Shown here in pieces: positions 11,988-22,936 of a stretch of 64,000 bases of DNA. Both the position numbers and the translations under genes were made by a program. The notes under the pieces were generated by a model. The model searched no databases. It saw nothing but the letters and a program-made list of their open reading frames with translations, and was not told the origin of the DNA. How positions within the stretch are numbered: the stretch's first letter is position 1; each line of letters opens with the position of its first letter. The DNA comes from Diadema setosum (lineage: Eukaryota > Echinodermata > Echinoidea > Diadematoida > Diadematidae): NCBI GenBank assembly GCA_033980235.1, contig CM067070.1, forward strand, positions 1,630,478 to 1,694,477, read 5' to 3'.

Positions 11988-13455
11988 CAATTGTGTATGA
12001 GAAGTACGTATGATTGATAAGAGGAACCAGAAATGCATTGATTTCTTTTTGTTACACCATTGCAGAGTACAGGGTGTAATCACACACACAAACATCAAGA
12101 ATATATGAACTTGGCACTCTTGAAGCACTATGATATCGAGTAGTTTGTATAGCACATTCGTCGAGAAAGATTAAGCGAAAGGTGATTCAAATGCGAATAC
12201 AGTACAATGAAATTTTCAGATAAATTGTAATGAATCGGTCTGTTTACAACTGCACGGACGTTTAAAACATATAACAACTAATTCGGGTGCGACTAGTAAA
12301 GTAGTTTCATTCAATACTTTGATATTGACATGAAAAAGACCCATCGATTTTCTCATTCACACACCATGTCACTTTTAATGTGATGATACTCAAGAATAAT
12401 TATGTCTGAAGTGGTCCTACTTTTGCTTTCCATTTAAGTTAAAACTGGGCACCCTGGCAGATCAATGACTTCTGTGCTTGGTACAATCCGGGAGGGATAA
12501 GATTTTTTTTTTTTTATTAAAACGTCCATAGTACTGAGGCCGCTGGGATATTGTCTATAGGAAGGCTTTTGCTTTTTCAGTTTCACATGTAAACATAATA
12601 CGTATGAAATCTATAGATATAGTGATACCAGTGGAGAGAATACTAAGAAATCAGTTCAATGGCTTTTACGGAAATTGTACGTGAACAAACTTTTGACAGT
12701 TTGTGTTTGACGTACGTATTAAATGTTAATTTGCTTTAAATTATCGGTTAATAAAGCGTCGGCATCGCTAGGAAAGGTAAAGGCTAGATACATTATCAAT
12801 TTTGATTCAAACATGCACTGGGCCTACACTAGTATTTAGGACTCATGGGTATCTACGAGAGGATTGCCCTACTTCATATTAATTGCATGGAGCCGTGGAT
12901 CAAACCAGTACTTCTCACGGACATACCCTGTGTGGCGCCAATGGTGAAAGTGAAGACAGGATTATAAACTTCACCAAGTATATTGTAGGAGTGGCGTTAC
13001 CGGATAAAACCAGTTTAAACCATCCCAAGCCAGCGTAGACGGGTTCAAACTTATTATCGTCAAACGAACAGTCCTAATTTTCTTTTTCCGTGCATGGAGC
13101 TACTCGATCTCTGTAGCAGTCCCATTATCTGTCTAGGCGGGTAATTATGATAAATTATGTCAGCTACTTTCACTACTAGTGCGTCACATGAGAATTCTAC
13201 CAGCAGCTCGAAGGCTAGATTGTCAGTTTTACATCGCGTTTATCACAATTATCTTGTCAGTGCTGTCTATAGAGGAATACTTCTACATCCTTGTATCAGG
13301 AAAACCTTCCAAAATACAGTACGCAGATCGTCATTGCATCCCATATTTCAAGGACGCCCGGATCTAGTTTGATTGACAAAGAAGTACGAGGAAAGAATGA
13401 CGATCATTACTCCACCAGATTGCACGGAAGGCAACAGCTGAGTGCATTGAGCACC
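9094..13455. other. Intergenic region between CAP and RNase T2 genes
   Basis: The 3' flank of the CAP gene is followed by AT-rich DNA with simple repeats: a C-run passing into CT at 11055-11088, and a TG run at 11952-11986. Short open frames lack splice or codon support. The last ~300 bp should contain the RNase T2 promoter and 5' UTR, but I see no clear TATA box. Confidence 0.5.
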
Positions 13456-16400
13456 ATGTCGTTGATTCTACAATTCCTCCTCATCATGGCCTTTATTATA
13501 GGCCAGGCAGTAAACTGCGCTCCAAACCCGGTCCAGGACCCCACCTTCCTTGATGTCCGAGTGTCAGCAAAACATTTGCAGAGAATCCTCATTAAAGATA
13601 GAGCTTCCGTGGGGTGGTAAGAAGTACATTGCATTACCTGCACTGCTATCTTAATTGTTCACCATAACCTGCCAAACTAACGTTTTCCCTTAAGGCTGTG
13701 ACGTCACGAACAAGTTGATTTCTCATGAGTGTAATCAAATGCAAACGTTTAAACTCTTTACTCTCCTATAGGTGAAACCACACATGTACTTTCAAATACT
13801 GTGAAAGAGAAACTCGTTCATAATTGTTGAGAAATTCATACTTGAGATACAAACTGAAATTGAATTGGTTACAATTCGTTCTTCCGAAGGTTCGTTATTC
13901 CGAAGGTTCGTTAATCCGAAAATGAAATAAGGTTTGTTATTCGGAAGGTTCATTTATCCAAAAATGAAAAAAGGTTCTTTATTCCGAAAGCTCGTTAGTC
14001 CGAAAATGAAATCTATTAAGGTTTGTTATTCGGAAGGTTCGTTAGTCCGAAAATCAAATTAGTTTCGTTAATCCGAAGTTGTAAAAAGGCTCGTAATCCT
14101 TAAATTAAACGAGGTTCGTAAATCCGGAAATAAAAGAGGGCTCGTAATTCCGAAAATAAAGTAAAATTCGTGTATTGACGAAATTAGGTGTTCTAATTAA
14201 TTTAGTTTCGTATGCGTGCGTTGATGCGTGTTTGCATACAGTATGTCAGTGGGTGTTGAGCTTAAGTACATAAAACCCTTGAAATTAAAAGGCTCTTCTC
14301 ATCCATCCTCATCACTATTATCTGCGCCTGATAGCCTCACGTTTATCAGTATTCTAAAATTCATCATCATCATAACAATTCAGGAGAGGCATGTTCACTT
14401 TGAAAAAGGGATGCCAGCATACTCATACTCTCTTTGGACACATAAACGAACACACACACACACACGCACACACACACACATACACACACACACATGTAAA
14501 CAGACACACACAAGAACACGCGATTCCACACATTTTCATTTTTCCGTTTCAGTAAGCTTTATTTCTCCACTTGTACGTAACAGAAGATTAGTATGACAAT
14601 ATCGAACATATTATTCACAAGTCATGAACATATAAACAAAATGTCGCATTACAAATATATGATCATGTGAAATTATACATAGATATCATTTCAGATCTTT
14701 AAGTGTACAGGTGGAGGAGACCGTTATCAATAAGCAAAACGATTGACTTGGACAACGGCCTCTGAACATAACATGCCTTATAGCAATTTTTCATTTAACT
14801 AAAGGAAGGAACGGAACAATTATACACACGTAGAACACATACTTTTATCAGCAAAGTACTGTAGAATTAATGGCGTCGTAATTTGTAATTTCATTTGTAT
14901 ACTATTGATGAAAGCAGAGGTATTTTCGCTCGCCTCGGATGGGTTCTCCCTCCCCTCCACCCCCCCCTTATTTTTCCTCTTTATCATTGTCAAAATAATA
15001 TCAATTATTTGAAATGCTTACCATATTCGGTAACTCACATATCTCAAGCAGAAAAATCAAACACGCGTGGACTTAAAACTAAAAGCCATATCAAGCAAAT
15101 AAACAATAATATAAACAAGTAGATTTTAAACGTAACATCCCTTTTAATAAGCCTCAGTATGAAGAGTGTAATGTAATCGAAATTGTCATACCGATCACAC
15201 ACTAGGTAAGAAATTATTTTTGCATGAACTAATTGAGAAGTAAAATGAAGTTCTCCGCTTTTTTTGTGTAACATGATAACACATGGAATTCATGTCGTTA
15301 TGGTAACTAACAAATGAATGTAAGCAAGTGCTATGTATCACTTCTAGCTCTCGTAACTGCATAAATTGCGTTAGCACTCTATTATAACAGCCTGACATGA
15401 CACTAGTCATATTACTTTCGCAGGATTCTGAAAAAAGTTACCACCATACATAGTCATGTTTGCATTCGGTTCAAGCCCAGGATACTAATTGCCATCTAAA
15501 TACGCTCTTGTGTTATTACAACCATAAAAAACACTGAATCGTTTGTGAAGAGTGGAATTTAATGGAAATTGTCCTACCGATCACAGATTATGTCAGAAAT
15601 AATCTTTGCATGAATTCAATGAGAGGTTAATTGAGGTTCTCCTGTTTGAGTGTTCCAAAGGAATGTGTTTCTTTCTTTCATTGAAAAGAATGCTGCATCG
15701 CCCCCGGTTAAGATTACGTTTCTTTCTATTCTCCCCTCCCACTTCCCCTGCCAGTTCTTCCTGGCTCTGCCGCAAGTCGTTTCATTATCGGATTAATATG
15801 AAATGCTCATACCGGTAATGACATTCTTCACAATGAATTCAGTAGTAATTACAGTTGCTATGCGTTATCATCATTGTTACCATCGCTAATTATTGCCATT
15901 ACTACCATTAATGTTACTTTTTAGTCTTCTCCATGCGTATTAATTATTCTCCGTATAAGTGTTATTGTCGTTACTGTTGTTTTCATTAAAAACGCGAGGG
16001 CGTCTGAAGGTAAGCTATAGAAAAATCACATAGTTCCCTATGCATAAATCCAGTCGCTCAGGTAAATGATTGTTCAGATTGAATTAAAATCAACATTGTT
16101 GATCTACGCCACTTCTTCACGCCACACAACGTGCTTTACCGGGACATATGCGAGTGTAACATCCTCCCAAGTGAATTATCGATTTTTTACTGGGTAATAT
16201 CCTAGCATTTTTTTTTTTCATGACAACGTATTTTATCCTTACAATGAGTTTATTTTATTTTCGAAATTACGTACCTGATTTCATTTTCGAAATTACAAAC
16301 CTGATTTCATTTTCGAACTAACGAACCTTATTTCATTTTCGGATTAACGAATCTTCGGAATAACGGACCCTATTTCACTTTCGCATTGACGAACCTTCGG

Positions 16401-19400
16401 AATAACGGACCCTATTTCATTTTCGGGTCAACAAACCTTCCGAATAATGAACCCTATTTCATTTTCGGATTAACGACCCTTTAGAATGACAAACCCTATT
16501 TCAGTTTCAGATAAACGAGCCTTCGGAATAGCGAATCCTATTTCATTTTCATCCAAAACGATGTAATAGGGGTGGAGATTTAAGGTATTGGCCTCAGTCT
16601 GGACTCCACTCTCTTGATAGAGGTATGTCTTTCCTTCTATTCTTCTTCGAGAGCGACATTCTATTGACCGGCTGTAAGGGTTTGTTTCGAACTCTGCAAG
16701 AGAAGTACATATTATTATATAACATGTGTATAATTAATTTAGTTCTGTACACCAACAGGAACAATTCCAACCAGAAGGAAACCTTGGAAAGGCTTCTCTT
16801 ACGTCTTCAATGGGGACCATCTGTCTGCATCAAATTGGGAAAGGTAGTAAAAGATAACTCTCTGTGATGTCAGCTTTCCGGTTTTTTTTTTTTTTTTTTT
16901 TGAGTCATTTTCACCCACCAGTACTCCTTTATAGGGAAGACAAATTAATCATGGTTTGTTTGTCCAATAAATGTCTGTGTTCCTGCATGAATTTGGCAAC
17001 ACCACGTTATTTCCGAATTGATAGTTTGTTGCTTAGCTGCTTCTATTATTTGTCGACATTATTTTTGAACTCTGCGGGTAAAATGAATTTTTTTTTTTAA
17101 TGTATTCATGTAATGTGTTATCATGTACGTATATTCTTCTACAACACGAGCATCTATGAACATATGCAGCCAGGTTTCATTTTCTTGCAGAATTGTAACA
17201 ACACGGCTGTCCGGAACGACTGGACAATACATGGTTTGTGGTGAGAACATACGATTTCTTTTGAACAAATTCCATTAAAGCCATGTTCACATCTGTATAG
17301 ATTTATGAGGTCAAAATGATGAATTGTGTCCGAAAAACTTGATCACTCTGAATCTTTAAATTGACATTCCAGACGACTTTCATAATTTTCATATGATGCA
17401 GTACATAAAACAAAAGCTACATAAACTATATAGATTTGTGGATTTTATTGTGGTCCTTGAGCAGAGAAACCAATACTCTGAAAAAAAAAAATCTTACACA
17501 AATTACGCTAAACAGTGTTGATGACATAGAAGCCTCTCATATTTCAGAAATGTAGCAGTATTATTCCATATTAACACCGCTAGCTTAACAAGTTCACCTG
17601 TGTGAAATCTACGCACGCCTTCTTCTTTTGTTCTGCTTCCTTGAAACCGAACTCATGCATTGTTATAGTGAGGCTGTCATGTCATCTTCCTCGTTCATTG
17701 CAATTTGTTATACATTTTGAAAACTTTCTTATTCCTCATCCCAATCTCTATAAATTAGAAAATATTGTAGTATTACATCTAATTCATGGTTTGTTTTTTC
17801 AACTGTACAAGTCTGTAAATCGTACGGAGGTCTCCTTTAAGAGAAAAACCACTACATTGTGAAAGCGATTTTAAGAGAAAGATATAATATCGGAGAAACA
17901 TAGTGGGTCGTGATTTCGTGGAAATAGTATTACAATTGAGGATGCTTAAGATCTATTGAAACTTTTAGTTATTTGCCTATCTGATGTACAGAGTAAGCAC
18001 CCGCATCGCTAAGTCAGTATACAACCGTATGAAGGCCTGAATTATACATGAATGAAAGGACACCATCACCTCACTTGATACGTAGGCCTACGTGTGACTC
18101 TGATTACTAGCACTCTTTTTTTATATATATTCAAAACTCCAAAAAAATCTGAAAACTGTTATGTCTGCTAATCTCCTGATTGCTCTAATTGAAAAGTTTA
18201 CTCTGCCGCTTTTTGCCAGGTAGAAAAAATATGAAGATGAGGGAGACTTTGCACTTTCCTGTCTTCATCTCAGCTTCATAATCATTATCTATTATCAGAA
18301 ACAAAGACAAAAACAAAAATTAAAAACTGAGTTGCTGCCGTGTTTCATTAACCCCCTGACTGTCACAATGATTTCCTGTTCACAGGTACGCGTGTGAGAG
18401 CTCACCTCCCTGCATATAAATGCACATTAGTTAAACTGTAAGTCAAACAAATCTAATGATGATGCATTGTGTGTCATTTTCCAGGCCGAATGCAGATGGC
18501 AGTTCTCACGAACCTAGGAATTGTAACCTTTCCTGGCATTTGGACCTCAAAGAGATTGAAGTATGTAACAACTATAGTAAAAACTGATTTCTGGTAGACT
18601 GGATCTACAGTCTGATATTCACATTAGCACATGAGCCCGTAAACAAGTGTGGAGCCTGACCAGTAGTACATTACCACACAGTGCCTGTAGTTCTGTGGTA
18701 TAGTGTGTGGTAGCACGTACCACAAAGAATAACACATGACATGGATATACAGGGTTACAGGGTATAATTATTAGCACAAGGATACCACAGCCAGCTTTTC
18801 ACATTACCACATGAGCCTGTGGTATACTAACTATGGAGTCCTATGGTATTGGATATGTTTTGTAGCATTTGATACTACAGGATACATTGCATCACCACAT
18901 AGATACTATCAGACGTGTTAAGGGAAACAAGGGTCCATGTAAAAACAGAATATTGGAAGCTGAACGTACAGAATTTAGTTCATCGTGTTCATGCGAAATG
19001 TAAATAGAACCAATGCCTATCATGCATTGATTTGTTTTCATTTTAGTGTTTAAAGAGTTCAGTAAATCTTAGAGAACTTAGTAATTTGTACCAGTTGCCC
19101 ATGTATATTCTTGTGAAAAGTTCCGCACGTTTGATCATAATGAGATCAACTGTGGCAGCACCGAGTGGTATTGTACAGATAGTCCTACAGTCTTCAAAGC
19201 AAGTTTCTCAATTCCACTCGGGCCCTTTGCTTTTGCCCTTAGGCAAATATTTTGATATTATGGCGTCCCTCGGTTAATGAGAATTGGGGTTCCATCATCC
19301 TTCGTATTTAAAACATGGTATTTGTCCCACCATTTGAATGTAAAAGGGGAGCCTATAAAAACGGAAGCATCAGGATAATGTTGAGCCGCTTACGTAGTCT

Positions 19401-22400
19401 AAGGATTTTTTTTTTCGAGAGAGAGAAGGCCACGGGTGGAAATGCCCCTTCGTGAGGGGAAAAAATGAAATCTCTCCAAAGGGGATTTTTAGCACTTGTT
19501 CTTGACTATATAGTTAGTATACAATAAAAACTCACATCCTCACTCCTGCACGAAAAACCAGTAGACGTCAGTTCCCCACGAATCTTTGGTTTGTTCTTGT
19601 TCGCACATTTTTTTTTTCTGTAACTACCATGTTATTCCAAAGAATAATCAATTAAAAAACTTTTCAGATATGGCCTTGAACAAAAATTGATTTTAAGTTG
19701 AGATACAAGGTTACTATCACTTTTATTTGTCGTACAGATTCTAGCCTATGAGGTGTTTCGAGTTTTGTTATTGTTGTTTTTTTTTTCTTTTGTGTGTCTT
19801 CTTACGTGTAGGACCTGATCCCCCAGATGAAACTAGAATGGCCTTCGGTTAATGCTAGCTCCTCACAAGAACAATTCTGGTAATTATGTCGTGAATGTGT
19901 CATAGTAACGGGAAAAATGGTTACTGAAACGCGCTCGCTTAGCACACAGTGGTACATATACAGTAGGATATCAACCCGTTGAGGACGAGTCCCGGGTACA
20001 CTCGTGCAAGCTTCTGTGGGAAATACGTGTTGTAGCAAAATCAAACCGTCCTCAGTGGGTGAAAGATGAGTTCCATAATAGCTGTAACATGAGTTCCATA
20101 ATAGCTGTAACATCAATAAGAATATTGGTGTTCTTAGATAGCGCGAGTCGAAGACGGAAAAAGGGTTCTCAAATCGCTTTATAAACAAGAATAATAATGA
20201 AAACGAAAGCAGAGAGGTCACAAGTGTTGTATGAGTTTTCTTCAGTTTGTCTTTCCCAAATGAAATTTGTAGGATCGCAACTGCTGATTTACATTTGTGA
20301 CAAACATGTCGGAAAAGGAGCAAGCGAGAATCGATCCTGTCATCTACTGCTTTCTAGGCAACGATTCTACGAGCAGGCTATCCCTGGTTGCCGACTAGTC
20401 CCTCTGTTCAATAATATCTTGCTTTAATTTGATATGCCTTGTACGGCTTGAAACACTTAAAGGGTGTATACAGTTCTGGTCGAGGTGAGGATTTAGCTTT
20501 TAACGTTTTGTGAGACATTCAGAAACCACTCTATGAGATGTCAATGAACATGCAATTCTAAGGGGTATCAAAAGTTTATTTAATGAAAATCGGTTTTGAA
20601 ATGGCTGAGATATACAAAAACAAGGTGAAACAAAAATATCCTAGTAAAAGGCGTGGCCTGTAGTCGTTTATTATTATCACTTTTTTGGATATTTCAGCCA
20701 TTTGAAAACCAAATTTCATCAAACAAACGTGTTGAATCCTTCTTAAAATCACATGCTCTTTCATATTTTATAAGCGGTTTCTCATTATCTCACTTAGGAA
20801 TGTAAAAAACATGAATCCCCACCTCAACCAGGACTGTACTGCCCTTTTTAACATAACAATGACGGTATTTCGGAGCTTTGGTGTTTCTTCCAAATTCATC
20901 GTACGTGGCACTGCCGGCAAACTGAAAACTAATACAATGCAAGTCAAATATAATGATTGGAATACAGTAAGTATACTTTACATACAAATAACAAACTAAA
21001 ATAAAGAATCATTTTTTGTTTGATAGATACTTTATTTTCTGCAAATCAATATACATAAGTTCCACAATCATGAACATGTAGGGAACATACAAACTACATT
21101 CAACACAGAGTCGTTTGACTTGCATAAACTATATACATAAGTTACATAATCATGAACATAAAGGAAATATACAAAGTAAATTTTAAAAAGAGTCGTTTGA
21201 ATTGCATAAATAACGATATAAAGGGAAATTAATGATGAAATATACAGTATGCATGTCTAAGCAGAAGGGATTACAATAACAATAGTTAAGAAGCGATTAT
21301 GCATTTAGCCATTATAAGCATGAAAAGATGTCCGGCCCGAGGAAAAGATAGGGACGTACTAGATTCGTAACAATACAAATTCTGCTGCGAAGATAGCAGG
21401 GGAAAATAAACTCTGATGTGTGATGGTAGTGAATGTGCGTGCAGGTGCTTTTCATACAAGTGTATAGATCTAGAACGTGTAACAGACATGTGTAATAACT
21501 AACTGTTACTACCTAAGCGAAATAAATCAAATTTCATTTTTTTATTGTAACAATTAATGATTTGCTTGAGATCTGAGTGATAAGGGAAGGGGGTTCCAAA
21601 GGAGTGAACCATATAAGCAAGATACTATAGTACCTTCCACCGTATACGATTATATTGGTCCTTCACTTTTCTGGAAGCAGAGTCTACTAGGCAGATCATA
21701 GAGTTCTGATGGGGCATACGCACTGGCCAATTTATTCGGGTGACATAAAATAGTGGATATAATGCATGGTGGTGGTAGTTCTTGTTTCGAAATCTTCAAT
21801 TATGACAGTTGACAAATGACCCACACCATTATAGGTATAAACACCGAAACTTTGCTCGAAGGACGTCGTATAATATGTCGTGAGTAGACTGAATAAACCT
21901 CGAGTTTACATATCAGTACCGAAGACATATTATTAATATTTGATGTGCCATATCCAAAAGCCCGAGATTCAAAACAAGTGATCTTTACAGTGATAATTAC
22001 CAAACCCTATTCTGTACTCATCATGCAATTTCTCCGCAGGTCACATGAATGGGAAGCTCACGGAACATGCGCGGCTCAGCTTCCCCTACTGGTCAGTCAA
22101 CACAAGTACTTTTCCCATACCCTGACACTAATGAAGAGCATAAATCTCTACAGGTAACCAAGCTACCCCCTGTGTGTCACATAACGCACGTTATACAAAT
22201 GACAAAAAGAAGCCTGTTATGTTTCGTATATAATGTAAAGGCTTTTCCAAATGTCTAAATATTTCCATACATAAACAAGCCTACCAGGGAAATTTGCAAT
22301 GCTACAATACCGTAAAATAAATGCAACTGCGGTTTACTCATGCATAATTTCACTCAGCAAACCCAAACTGATCGCAAATGATTATAAATTTATCATATCA

Positions 22401-22878
22401 ACTTCAGTTTTGTAAGCTCCAACGGACTCACCAGTCGCAAATCTAAAAGGCTAGTTCCTGCGCAGCCTAATTTTCATACCCTTTACAAAACTGAGCAGTG
22501 CTCATTCAAGCATGAATTATGTTTAGACTTTTTGGTATTTTAAAGTTGAGTCCATAAGCTATCCATACACTTATACCCCAGAATTATATATTTCTTATTC
22601 GGCAGCCATTTCAAAAGTGTGTATGTATATATATGAAGAGTTTGTTTGCAAAAACCGATAGGTCCATATTTGTCAAATGGAGATATTTGCGATTAAAGGT
22701 CAAGAAAAATAGAGAGAATAAAAAGAAATTTTTTGCTTCTTTTGACCATAACTTCAAAAATATACCTTTATATGTAGTGACCAATATATCATTTGATAGG
22801 TATTATTTTGTACTTTATGACAGAGACTGTACTTCAAAATCTTCAAAAATGGACTTATCGGTTTTTGCAAACAAACTC

Positions 22879-22936
<58 letters not shown>

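Larger units (their letters stand above)
13870..16550. mobile_element. Foldback element with inverted tandem-array ends (FB1)
   Basis: Left array (about 13877-14165) repeats GGTTCGTTATTCCGAA and TTAATCCGAAAATGAAAT words in ~30 bp units. Right array (about 16255-16550) repeats the same words in reverse complement. The ~2.1 kb between holds a CA run and a diverged direct duplication. The whole element lies in RNase T2 intron 1. The architecture resembles sea urchin TU-type foldback transposons, whose inverted ends are tandem repeats. No transposase is visible. Confidence 0.65.

Noticed and set aside
13291..13455. Upstream in-frame extension of RNase T2
   Set aside because: It would place 55 polar residues before the hydrophobic signal peptide; the internal ATG at 13456 gives a normal secretory start.
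19802..20323. 173-aa minus-strand open frame
   Set aside because: It lies antisense across RNase T2 exon 5 and an intronic tandem duplication; the supported exon is on the plus strand.
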